Source of the DNA: Bradyrhizobium sp. B097
Lineage (GTDB): Bacteria > Pseudomonadota > Alphaproteobacteria > Rhizobiales > Xanthobacteraceae
Length of the DNA stretch: 64,000 nucleotides
Direction: 5' to 3'
Assembly: GCF_038957035.1 (NCBI RefSeq)
Contig: NZ_CP152412.1
Location: 3,282,501 to 3,346,500, forward strand
Shown: positions 17,341 to 25,543 of the stretch, in pieces
Numbering within the stretch: position 1 is the first letter of the stretch
How the letters are laid out: each line of letters opens with the position of its first letter
The notes under the pieces: model-generated
Databases searched by the model: none
Seen by the model: only the letters and a program-made list of their open reading frames with translations
What the model was told of the DNA's origin: nothing
Position numbers and translations under genes: made by a program

Positions 17341-19254
17341 ATGACGCGCCTTTCACAATTCACCCTGCGCAACTTCCTGATTCTGGCACATGACGCGCTG
17401 GCGACGACGTTTGCGTTGCTGGCGAGCTTTTATCTGCGCTTCGAGGGCAGCCTGCTTACCGATCGGCTGCCGCATTTGCTGCGCATTCTGCCCTGGTTCG
17501 TGCTGTTCAGCATCGTGGTCAGCTATTTCTCCAATCTGACCACGGCGAAATGGCGCTTCACCTCGCTGCCGGACGCGGTGAACATCCTGCGGGTCGCAGC
17601 GGTGCTGACGCTGGCACTGGTCGTGGTGGACTACGTCTACTTCTTCACCGGGGCGAATTCGCCAAGCCCGGTGTTCCTCGGCCGCGTCACGATCATCCTG
17701 TTCTTCTTCCTCGAGGTGTTCGCGCTGAGCGCGCTGCGCCTCGGCTATCGCTACTTCCGCTATTCGCGCACACGGCTTCATGCCCGATCCGACAATGCCG
17801 CGTCGGCGCTGCTGGTCGGACGCACGGCCGACGCGGAAGTCGTGCTGCGCGGCATCGAGAACGGCGCCATCAAGCGGCTCTGGCCGGTCGGCGTGCTCTC
17901 GCCGTCGGCCGCGGACCGCGGCCAGATGATCCGCAACATTCCCGTGGTCGGCGGCGTCGATGATATCGAAGCCGTGATTCGGGATTTCGAGAGCCGCCAG
18001 CGGCCGATCAAGCGCGTGATCATGACGCCCTCGGCCTTCGAGCCGGATGCGCATCCGGAAAGCGTGCTGATGCGCGCCAAGCGGCTCGGTCTGATGGTCA
18101 GCCGCCTGCCGTCGCTGGAGGGCGGCGATACGCCACGGCTCACCAATGTCGCGGTCGAAGACCTGCTGCTGCGCCCGAGCCAGAAGATCGACTATGCGCG
18201 GCTCGAGACGCTGGTGAAGGGCAAGTCCGTCATCGTGACCGGCGGCGGCGGCTCGATCGGTGCGGAAATCTGCGAGAGGGTGGCGACCTTCGGCGCGGCG
18301 CGTCTCTTGGTCGTCGAGAACTCGGAGCCGGCGCTCTATGCGGTCACCGAGGCGCTGTCCGCGCGCGACAGCGGCCCCGAGATCGAGGGCCGGATCGCGG
18401 ACATCAGGGATCGCGAGCGCATCACGCGCCTGATGAGCGAGTTCAAGCCCGACATCGTGTTCCATGCCGCGGCGCTCAAGCATGTGCCGATCCTGGAGCG
18501 CGACTGGAGCGAAGGGGTCAAGACCAACATCTTCGGGTCCGTGAACGTCGCCGACGCGGCGCGTGCTGCGGGCGCGAGCGCCATGGTGATGATCTCGACC
18601 GACAAGGCGATCGAGCCGGTGTCGATGCTGGGCCTGACCAAGCGGTTCGCCGAGATGTACTGTCAGGCGATGGATCATGACCTGATGGCCGAGGCCAGGG
18701 GCAAGTCGCACATGCGGCTGATCTCGGTGCGGTTCGGCAACGTGCTGGCGTCCAACGGATCCGTGGTGCCGAAATTCAAGGCCCAGATCGAAGCCGGCGG
18801 ACCGATCACGGTGACCCATCCGGACATGGTCCGTTATTTCATGACGATCCGCGAAGCCTGCGATCTCGTGATCACCGCCGCGACGCACGCCATGACGCCG
18901 GCGCGGCCTGACGTCTCGGTCTATGTGCTGAACATGGGGCAGCCGGTGAAGATCGTCGATCTCGCCGAGCGGATGATCCGCCTGTCGGGCCTGCAACCGG
19001 GTGTCGACGTCGAGATCGTGTTCAGCGGCATCCGTCCCGGCGAGCGGCTGAACGAGATCCTGTTCGCAAGCCAGGAGCCGACGCTCGAAATCGGCGTTGC
19101 CGGCGTCATGGCCGCCAAGCCGAACCAGCCTCCGATGTCGACACTGCGCAAGTGGCTCGCGGCGCTGGAAGATGCGATCGAGAGGGATGACCGCGTCACC
19201 ATCCGTGCCGTCCTTCAGGACGCCGTGCCCGAGTTCGGGTCGAATGCCGCCTGA
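17341..19254 (+). CDS. WbpM/CapD-like NDP-sugar 4,6-dehydratase, membrane bound
   Basis: A 637-residue enzyme with four N-terminal membrane helices (about residues 10-145), a nucleotide-binding middle domain and a C-terminal dehydratase domain starting at VTGGGGSIGAEI. Such WbpM-type proteins turn UDP-GlcNAc into the 4-keto-6-deoxy sugar, the first step to QuiNAc or FucNAc. The catalytic helix reads STDKAIEPVSMLGLTKR; aligned with the family the Tyr/Met position is Leu430, with Lys434 kept. That replacement is odd. The reductase at 20514 and the initiating transferase at 21523 would act next. No ribosome binding site is clear before the ATG. Confidence 0.85.
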   Translation: MTRLSQFTLRNFLILAHDALATTFALLASFYLRFEGSLLTDRLPHLLRILPWFVLFSIVVSYFSNLTTAKWRFTSLPDAVNILRVAAVLTLALVVVDYVYFFTGANSPSPVFLGRVTIILFFFLEVFALSALRLGYRYFRYSRTRLHARSDNAASALLVGRTADAEVVLRGIENGAIKRLWPVGVLSPSAADRGQMIRNIPVVGGVDDIEAVIRDFESRQRPIKRVIMTPSAFEPDAHPESVLMRAKRLGLMVSRLPSLEGGDTPRLTNVAVEDLLLRPSQKIDYARLETLVKGKSVIVTGGGGSIGAEICERVATFGAARLLVVENSEPALYAVTEALSARDSGPEIEGRIADIRDRERITRLMSEFKPDIVFHAAALKHVPILERDWSEGVKTNIFGSVNVADAARAAGASAMVMISTDKAIEPVSMLGLTKRFAEMYCQAMDHDLMAEARGKSHMRLISVRFGNVLASNGSVVPKFKAQIEAGGPITVTHPDMVRYFMTIREACDLVITAATHAMTPARPDVSVYVLNMGQPVKIVDLAERMIRLSGLQPGVDVEIVFSGIRPGERLNEILFASQEPTLEIGVAGVMAAKPNQPPMSTLRKWLAALEDAIERDDRVTIRAVLQDAVPEFGSNAA

Positions 19255-19302
19255 CCGCGTCGTCCTGCGGGCGATCAGGCAGCACCGTTTCGAAAGCCAT
19301 TG

Positions 19303-20517
19303 ATGCCCAGTTCTCGAAAAGTCGTGGTCGCCAGCCAGCATTATCCGCCGGACCACAGCACGACCGCCGCGATCATGTCCGCGATCGCCGAACGGATCGC
19401 GCAGGAGGCGGACGTGGTGGTGGTCTCCGGGATGCCGGGCTCGGCGCGGGCGCCGGCGCCGGGGCGGCCCGTCGTCGTCGAGATCAGGAACTGGCTGCCG
19501 GGCAAGGCGGCGCTGATCAAGCGCGCGCTGGCCGAGGCGCTATTCACCGGACGGATGTTCTTTGCGTTGTTGTCGCGGCTGCAGCGCGGCGACGTGGCGC
19601 TGACGGTGACGGCTCCCTTCGCGCTTCCCTACGCGGTTGCCGCCGCGGCAAGGCTGAAGGGGGCCAAATCTGCGTTGATCCTGCACGATTTGTTTCCGGA
19701 TGTTCTCGTGATGGCCGGCCTGCTGCGGCCGTCCTCGCTGGTTGTGCGGGCGATGCGCGCGATCAACGCGCTGATGTTTCGTGCCTTGAACGCCGTCATC
19801 GTGATCGGCCGCGACGCCGAGAAGCTGCTGCTGCGCTACCGCGGCATGACACCGGACAAGATCAGGTTCATCCCGAACTGGGCCACGCTCGACCCCGGCG
19901 ATCGTCCCGTCAGCCCCGATAATCCGTTTCGCAAGGCGATCGCCGCCCGCTTCGTCGTCGGCCTGTCCGGCAATCTCGGCTTCACCCACGATCCGGACAT
20001 CGTCTTCGGGGCCGCGCGGCTGTTGCGCGACGAGCGCGATATCCATTTCCTGCTGTCGGGATGGGGCATGGGCTTTGCGCGGCTGAAGGAGATGCAGGCC
20101 GAGGCGCAGCTCGCCAACGTCACGCTGGTCGAGCGCGTCGCGGATGGCGAGCTCGATGCGCTGCTCTCCAGCGCGGACGTCTGGCTCATTCCCTATCGCA
20201 AGAACGTTGCTGGTGTATCGGTCCCGAGCCGGTTCTATAATCTGCTCGCAGCCGGCCGGCCCGTCATCCTGGTCTCCGAACCCGAAGCCGAGGCCGCGCT
20301 GACCGTCAGCGAAAACCGGCTGGGCTGGGTCGTCACGCCGGGACGGCCCGACCAACTCGCCGATGCGATCAGGATGGCGTCGCAATCGCAGGACGCCGCG
20401 ATGGCCGAGCGTGCCGTCGCGACCGCGCGGACCTTCAGTCCCGAGCGGGCCCTGTCGAGCTACGCAGCGCTGGTTGCGGAGCTGTTATCCAAAGACGATG
20501 TGGAGCGGACAGCATGA
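19303..20517 (+). CDS. Glycosyltransferase family 4 protein (WcaI/WbuB-like)
   Basis: A 404-residue GT-B fold transferase. The N-terminal acceptor domain begins VVVASQHYPPDHSTTA, typical of WcaI/WbuB-like enzymes; the donor domain contains FIPNWATLDPGD, VGLSGNLGFTHDPD, and SVPSRFYNLLAAGRPVI with the E-rich donor loop SEPEAE. An internal hydrophobic stretch around the middle suggests membrane association. It sits between the WbpM-like dehydratase and the reductase and overlaps the latter by 4 bases (ATGA), so it should add a sugar to the O-repeat early in assembly. Donor and acceptor cannot be named. Confidence 0.85.
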   Translation: MPSSRKVVVASQHYPPDHSTTAAIMSAIAERIAQEADVVVVSGMPGSARAPAPGRPVVVEIRNWLPGKAALIKRALAEALFTGRMFFALLSRLQRGDVALTVTAPFALPYAVAAAARLKGAKSALILHDLFPDVLVMAGLLRPSSLVVRAMRAINALMFRALNAVIVIGRDAEKLLLRYRGMTPDKIRFIPNWATLDPGDRPVSPDNPFRKAIAARFVVGLSGNLGFTHDPDIVFGAARLLRDERDIHFLLSGWGMGFARLKEMQAEAQLANVTLVERVADGELDALLSSADVWLIPYRKNVAGVSVPSRFYNLLAAGRPVILVSEPEAEAALTVSENRLGWVVTPGRPDQLADAIRMASQSQDAAMAERAVATARTFSPERALSSYAALVAELLSKDDVERTA

Positions 20518-21455
20518 ATGATCGCCGCCCGACGGTTCTGGTGACGGGTGCGAGCGGCTTTGTCGGCCGCCACGTGGTGCCTGAGCTCGAGCAGAACGGC
20601 TGGTTGGTGCGACGCGCGGTGCGCACCCCGCTGCAGGATGCAAACGACGTGGCGATCGGCTCGCTCAGTCCCGCCACCGATTGGCGCGCCGCGCTCGATG
20701 GCGTGGACGCCGTCGTTCATCTTGCGGCGCGCGTTCACCAGCAGTCCGATGAGCAGGCGATCGAGCTCTACCGCAACGTCAATATCGAAGGCACGCTGCA
20801 TCTGGCGCGTTCGGCGGTTGCGGCGGGCGTTCGGGATTTCATTTTTGTCAGCACGATCCTCGTGCATGGGCGCAGCAATTACGGCCGCCCGCCGTTTCGC
20901 GAGGACGATGTCCTGACACCGCGCGGCCTCTACGGAAACTCGAAGGCGGCCGCCGAAGTTGGCCTGAAGGGGATTGTGCCGGGCACCGGCATGAGGGTGA
21001 CTGTGATCAGGCCGCCGCTGATCTACGGCGCCGGCGCGAAGGGAAATTTCGCCCTGCTCAAGCGCGCGGTGATCAATCGCATGCCGCTTCCGCTCGCCTT
21101 TGTGAAGAATCGCCGCGCGTTCCTGTCCGCGGAAAACCTGGCGTCGTTCATTCTGTATCGGTTGTCGCGACCGGGAAATGATTTCGACGTCTTTCTGGTG
21201 GCCGACCGCGAGCAGGTCTCGACGCGGGAGTTCGTCGAGCGGCTTGCCCGCGCGGCAGAAACCTCGCCGCGTCTGTTCTGGCTGCCGTCGCCGCTCCTGA
21301 GAGTGTCGCTCACGGTGGGCGGCCGCAAGGAAGCCTATGACAGCCTGTTCGCCTCGCTTGAACTTGATCTGTCCAAGGTCGCGAGCACCGGATGGCAGCA
21401 GCCGATCAGCCTCGATGAAGGGCTGAAGCGCGCGCTGAGCCGAACGGATATCTAG
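20514..21455 (+). CDS. NAD-dependent sugar epimerase/reductase (WbpV/WreQ-like)
   Basis: A 313-residue extended short-chain dehydrogenase. It has VTGASGFVGRHV for NAD(P), a catalytic FVSTILVHG serine block, and YGNSK with Tyr and Lys. The HLAARVHQQSDE segment is typical of the WbpV/WbpK/WreQ group, which reduces the 4-keto sugar made by WbpM-type dehydratases to UDP-QuiNAc or UDP-FucNAc. Position directly after the dehydratase and transferase, with a 4-base overlap, supports this reading. UDP-GlcNAc 4-epimerase is an alternative. Confidence 0.75.
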   Translation: MNDRRPTVLVTGASGFVGRHVVPELEQNGWLVRRAVRTPLQDANDVAIGSLSPATDWRAALDGVDAVVHLAARVHQQSDEQAIELYRNVNIEGTLHLARSAVAAGVRDFIFVSTILVHGRSNYGRPPFREDDVLTPRGLYGNSKAAAEVGLKGIVPGTGMRVTVIRPPLIYGAGAKGNFALLKRAVINRMPLPLAFVKNRRAFLSAENLASFILYRLSRPGNDFDVFLVADREQVSTREFVERLARAAETSPRLFWLPSPLLRVSLTVGGRKEAYDSLFASLELDLSKVASTGWQQPISLDEGLKRALSRTDI

Positions 21456-21522
21456 ATTTTGTTTTGACGCGTTTTCTTCACGCGAACCGGCATCCACTTC
21501 GCTGGTAAGCGCTCTGGCCCGA

Positions 21523-22533
21523 TCAGAACGGTCGCGAGAACCGGCGCAGTTGCCAGGCGACGGCGAGCGCGCCGGCCAGCAGCAGGACGATGTCTGCCAC
21601 GCGGGAATTGAGGGCGACCGAGGCGAATGCGAGCAGCGCCAACACGACGTTGAGTGCAAAGACCTCGCCGACGACGCGCCACACCACAAATCCATTGTCG
21701 GTCGCGCGCTGATAGAAGTGCGAGCGGTGCGCGGACCAGAACGGCTCGCGCCGCGCGATGCGGCGAAACAGCGTGACCGTCGCGTCGGTCAAATAATACA
21801 GCGGCAGCAGCAGCGCGGCGGCGAATTGCTGATGCAGGGCAAGCTCGAGCAGGCACCAGCCCAGCAGCAAGCCAATAGGCAGGCTGCCTACATCGCCAAG
21901 GAATATCTTGGCCACCGGCCGGTTGAACGGCGCGAAGCCGAGCAGCGCGCCGCACAGCGCCGCCGCGACCAGCGCGCAAGCCGCGGGCACATGGCCGAAG
22001 CTGCCGAGCAGGGCGACGGCCACCGTGATCGGCACGGCCTCGGCCGCCGTCATCAGGTCGAGCCCGTCCATGAAGTTGACGAGGTTCACGAACCAGAGGC
22101 CGGCGATCAGCAGCAGGCCGCGTTCGAGCCAGATCGGGCAGGCCGGAACGAGCCTGAGATCGGCCGGCGCCGAAAACACCACGGCTGCAACGGCGGCCGC
22201 CTGCAGCAACAGCCGCGGGGCGACCGGCAGGGAGCGGATGTCGTCGGCAAAGCCCACCACCGCGATGAACAGGCAGGCCGCGAACACGGTGAATGGTATC
22301 GTGAGGTCCGGCGATCCGGCCAGCACGATGACGATCCCGCCCGCCAGCAGCGTGGCTGCGATGACCGCGATGCCGGCGCCCTGCGGCGTTGGAATGCGGT
22401 GCGACGAGCGCGCATTCGGCTTCGCCAGTGCCACGCGCAGCAGCAGAGGCCGCGTCGCGCGGATCAGGACGGCCGAGATCGATGCGGCCAGCACCGCTGC
22501 GATCAATGACAGGAGGGTCTCGAAACTGCTCAT
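21523..22533 (-). CDS. Undecaprenyl-phosphate sugar-1-phosphate transferase (WecA/WbpL family)
   Basis: A 336-residue MraY/WecA superfamily protein with about 11 membrane helices that starts O-antigen synthesis by moving a sugar 1-phosphate onto undecaprenyl phosphate. Diagnostic parts are PNARSSHRIPTPQGAG at the N-terminus, VGFADDI (first Asp pair), NLVNFMDGLD, KIFLGDVGS, and HRSHFYQ in the last cytoplasmic loop. The non-E. coli HRSHFYQ type resembles WbpL, which uses UDP-FucNAc/QuiNAc or GlcNAc. It is convergent with the WbpV-like gene, and its promoter lies toward the UPF0104 gene at 22562. Confidence 0.87.
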   Translation of the reverse strand: MSSFETLLSLIAAVLAASISAVLIRATRPLLLRVALAKPNARSSHRIPTPQGAGIAVIAATLLAGGIVIVLAGSPDLTIPFTVFAACLFIAVVGFADDIRSLPVAPRLLLQAAAVAAVVFSAPADLRLVPACPIWLERGLLLIAGLWFVNLVNFMDGLDLMTAAEAVPITVAVALLGSFGHVPAACALVAAALCGALLGFAPFNRPVAKIFLGDVGSLPIGLLLGWCLLELALHQQFAAALLLPLYYLTDATVTLFRRIARREPFWSAHRSHFYQRATDNGFVVWRVVGEVFALNVVLALLAFASVALNSRVADIVLLLAGALAVAWQLRRFSRPF

Positions 22534-22561
22534 TCTAATTCGGCCACTGCGATCCCGGGAC

Positions 22562-23530
22562 TCACGATTGCGATCCAGGGACTTCGATCGGCTCGGCGCC
22601 CTTGGCGGCCTTTTCCGGGCTCAGGATCCACACCAGGCCGCCGAACACACCGACCACGAACGACACCGCGCCGAACAGCAGCGAGATGTTGACGCCTTCG
22701 TTCGCGATCAGGCCGGCATAGCCGAAAGCGAGCGCCATCGTGGCCTCGCGCACGCCCCAGCCTGCGATCGAGATCGGCATCATCGTGATCAGCATCACCG
22801 GAGGCAACAATTGGAAGATCTCGCCGAAGGTGACTGGGGCCGCGATCGACTTCACCACGCACCAGGCGATCACGACGGTCACCACGTGAATGGCGATCGA
22901 AAGGGTCGCGACCCGCAATCCATGCTGGCGGCTGAACAACACCCGGTTCGCGATGACCGCGCAGGCGTGGATGTGGTGCGTTGCCCACCACTGCTTCAGC
23001 CAGGGCCACGGCAACAGGCCGATCACGAGGAAGCCAAATCCGGCCGCGAGCGCGGCGATGTCGAGCAGCAGCAACGCCATCCAGCCGTGGGAATCGGAGA
23101 TCAGCCGGTAGCTCCAGGGCAGCGTGGCCGCGATGACGACGGCGAGGGCGATCAGTCCGACCGCACGATCGACGAAGATCGAATAGGTGGCCGCGCGCCA
23201 GCCCGCGCCGGCGCGCGCGACGAGCCAAAGCCGCACGGCATCGCCGCCGATCGAGGACGGCAGGGTCTGGTTGAAGAAGGTGCCGATCACGTTGAAGCGC
23301 ATCGCCTGCGCGGTTTCCAGCGGCGCGCCGCACTCCACGCTGATCTCGCGCCAGCGCAACACCCCGAGAAATATCTGCAGGAAGGTGACCGCGATCGCGA
23401 GGCCGAGCCAGCCCAGGCTCTCGACCTGGATGCGGGAGGCGAGGTCATACAGGTTGACCTTGCGCAGCGAGAAATAAAGCAGCGCAGCCGAGATCAGGAT
23501 CTTGACGGTCGAAAGCAGGATTCGGCGCAT
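22562..23530 (-). CDS. UPF0104 / lysylphosphatidylglycerol synthase TM-region protein
   Basis: A 322-residue integral membrane protein with 7-8 hydrophobic helices, of the flippase-like family that includes the MprF membrane part. The family hallmarks are FFNQTLPSSIGGDAVR in the first third and a late MMPISIAGWGVREATMA. The ATG at 23530 begins the hydrophobic MRRILLSTVKILIS stretch; an upstream start at 23635 adds 35 basic residues without support. It lies 28 bases upstream of the WecA/WbpL-like gene on the same strand, probably in one transcript, suggesting a role with lipid-linked sugars. Its substrate is unknown. Confidence 0.82.
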   Translation of the reverse strand: MRRILLSTVKILISAALLYFSLRKVNLYDLASRIQVESLGWLGLAIAVTFLQIFLGVLRWREISVECGAPLETAQAMRFNVIGTFFNQTLPSSIGGDAVRLWLVARAGAGWRAATYSIFVDRAVGLIALAVVIAATLPWSYRLISDSHGWMALLLLDIAALAAGFGFLVIGLLPWPWLKQWWATHHIHACAVIANRVLFSRQHGLRVATLSIAIHVVTVVIAWCVVKSIAAPVTFGEIFQLLPPVMLITMMPISIAGWGVREATMALAFGYAGLIANEGVNISLLFGAVSFVVGVFGGLVWILSPEKAAKGAEPIEVPGSQS

Positions 23531-23881
23531 TTCCGTTCGCGCTGCCAGGTTTTCAGAATGTGTCAAAAACAGCGCAAAACGCTTTCGCGCGCCCAAATTC
23601 GCCGCCTTGGTATGGTTTCCGCACCGATCTGGCAATACCCGTACTGGTCCCTATTGCGGCAGGTGCGAAGGGGCGGCTAAAGATGCCGGAACGGGGGACG
23701 GCCAGCCGTTCACCGGGAGTTTACAAGACCGGTAAGATCCGACCAGACGCGTGGGGGCGCGTGACTGCCCGGATCGTGCCTCCCAGGTAACAGGGCTGCC
23801 GGCCACGGCAGCCCGGGCCAATTTGGTGTGCTGCCTGCGGATGGATACGACAGGACTGCCACGACAGGACTTGAGGCATCG
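23531..23881. promoter_or_regulatory. Divergent promoter region with hairpin and direct repeat before manC
   Basis: The 351 bases between the divergent UPF0104 and manC genes hold a perfect 9-bp hairpin, GGGCTGCCG (23793-23801) with CGGCAGCCC (23806-23814) and loop GCCA, and a tandem 11-bp direct repeat ACGACAGGACT at 23847-23857 and 23861-23871, ending just before the manC ribosome binding site. No coding region is supported. The repeat could be a regulator half-site pair. Confidence 0.4.
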
Positions 23882-25294
23882 ATGGATCGACGAATTATCC
23901 CCCTGATCATGTGCGGCGGCGCAGGGACGCGGCTCTGGCCGGCGTCGCGCGAGGTGCATCCGAAGCAGTTCCTGTCGCTGTTCGGGGCGCGCTCGACCTT
24001 TCAGGAGACGCTGCTGCGGGTCTCCGACGCCGGCCTGTTCGAGCGGCCGATCGTGATCACCAACGAGGCCTATCGCTTCATGGTGCTGGAGCAGCTGGCC
24101 GAAATCGGCCGCGAGGCCGACGTGCTGCTGGAGCCGATGCGCCGCGACTCCGGGCCCGCGATCGCGGCCGGTGCGGCATTCGCGCAGAGCCGTGACGGCG
24201 AAGCGATCGTGCTGGCGCTCGCCGCCGACCATCTGGTGCGGGATACCCCGGCCTTCGTTGCCGCCTGCCGCGGCGGATTGGTGGCTGCCGAAGCCGGCCG
24301 CATCGTGACCTTCGGCGTCAAGCCGGAACGGCCCGCCACCGAATACGGCTATATCAGCCCGGGTGAGGTGGTCGCCGGCGAGGTGCGCGCGGTGGCAAAA
24401 TTCGTCGAGAAGCCGGATGCCGCGACGGCGGCAGGCTATATCGATGCGGGCTATCTCTGGAACAGCGGCAACTTCATGTTCCGCGCCGGCGTGCTGCTCG
24501 ACGAGTATCGCAATGTCGATGCCGACAGCATCGCGTCGGTGGAGCAGTCGGTTGCGTCAGCGACGCGCGATCTCGGCTTCGTCAAGCTCGATGCAGCGGC
24601 GTTCGGCGCGGCAAAGGCGATCTCGATCGATTACGCCGTGATGGAGAAGACCGCTCATGCCGCGGTGGTGCCGGTGGCGTGCGGCTGGTCCGACATCGGC
24701 TCGTGGCGCCAGGTCTGGGAGCTCTCCGACAAGGACAGCCTCGGCAACGCGGCGCGCGGCGCGGCGGTGTTCGAGGACTCCCGCAATTGCAACGTCTCGA
24801 CCGACCGGGCGCTGGTCGCGCTCGAAGGCGTCGACGACCTCGTCGTGGTCGCGACCCAGGACGCTGTGCTGGTGTCACGCCAGAAGGATGCCAACGGGCT
24901 GAAGCGGCTGGTCGCGAAATTGAAAGTGGCGGCGCCGGGGGTGACCGAGAACCACATCAAGGTGCATCGCCCCTGGGGCTCCTATCAGTCGGTCGACAAT
25001 GGCGACCGCCACCAGGTCAAGCGCATCATCGTCAAGCCCGGCGGGCGGCTGTCCTTGCAGAAGCACCATCACCGCTCCGAGCACTGGATCGTGGTGCGTG
25101 GGACCGCGCAGGTCACCGTCAACGAGCTGATCAAGACGGTGCACGAGAACGAGTCGATCTACATCCCGATCGGCGCCGTGCACCGGCTGGAGAATCCCGG
25201 CAAGATCCAGCTCGAGCTGATCGAGGTGCAGACCGGCAGCTATTTCGGCGAGGACGACATCATCCGCATCGAGGACGACTACCGGCGCAGCTGA
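23882..25294 (+). CDS. manC: Mannose-1-phosphate guanylyltransferase / mannose-6-phosphate isomerase
   Basis: The 470-residue bifunctional type II enzyme. The N-terminal domain (1 to about 330) makes GDP-mannose, with MCGGAGTRLWPASRE at the start, the FVEKPD motif and GWSDIGSW; the C-terminal cupin domain is the isomerase, with HRPWGSY, KPGGRLSLQKHHHRSEHW (metal His and Glu) and IPIGAVHRLENPG. GDP-mannose feeds lpcC and other mannose uses in the envelope. TTGAGG precedes the ATG at 23882; a start at 23828 is not favoured. Confidence 0.94.
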   Translation: MDRRIIPLIMCGGAGTRLWPASREVHPKQFLSLFGARSTFQETLLRVSDAGLFERPIVITNEAYRFMVLEQLAEIGREADVLLEPMRRDSGPAIAAGAAFAQSRDGEAIVLALAADHLVRDTPAFVAACRGGLVAAEAGRIVTFGVKPERPATEYGYISPGEVVAGEVRAVAKFVEKPDAATAAGYIDAGYLWNSGNFMFRAGVLLDEYRNVDADSIASVEQSVASATRDLGFVKLDAAAFGAAKAISIDYAVMEKTAHAAVVPVACGWSDIGSWRQVWELSDKDSLGNAARGAAVFEDSRNCNVSTDRALVALEGVDDLVVVATQDAVLVSRQKDANGLKRLVAKLKVAAPGVTENHIKVHRPWGSYQSVDNGDRHQVKRIIVKPGGRLSLQKHHHRSEHWIVVRGTAQVTVNELIKTVHENESIYIPIGAVHRLENPGKIQLELIEVQTGSYFGEDDIIRIEDDYRRS

Positions 25295-25379
25295 GGCGAG
25301 CCGGTTCCCGCGCCGATCGCCGGGCGCGGGACGATGTAACTCTTTGAATCAAAACGTGTCCGGATTTCGCCGTTGGCAT

Positions 25380-25543
25380 TCGCCACATTTGTGACGCCGT
25401 GCTATAGCGGCTGCCAACGAAGCGGGGTGATTTGCGCCGGAGGCGCAGATCGGGACGAGGGGCCTTGGTCTGATTCCCTCGGAGCCGGTATGGCTCCCTG
25501 AGGAGCCGGGACAACCGCCAGAACGCTACTTGGGGTCTACGAT
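25380..25543 (+). promoter_or_regulatory. Structured 5' leader upstream of the gnnA-like gene
   Basis: Between manC and the gnnA-like gene lies a leader rich in inverted repeats: TTGCGCC..GGCGCA near 25433-25450, and GGAGCCGGTATGGCTCC near 25481-25497 followed by GAGGAGCCGGGAC. TTGTGA/TATAGC-like promoter boxes lie near 25390-25410. The order of helices suggests a folded RNA, but I do not recognise a known riboswitch class. Confidence 0.35.

Noticed and set aside
17353-19356. 667-codon minus-strand open frame opposite the WbpM-like gene
   Set aside because: Composition is Arg/His/Asp/Ala-rich without motifs and the plus strand carries a complete dehydratase.
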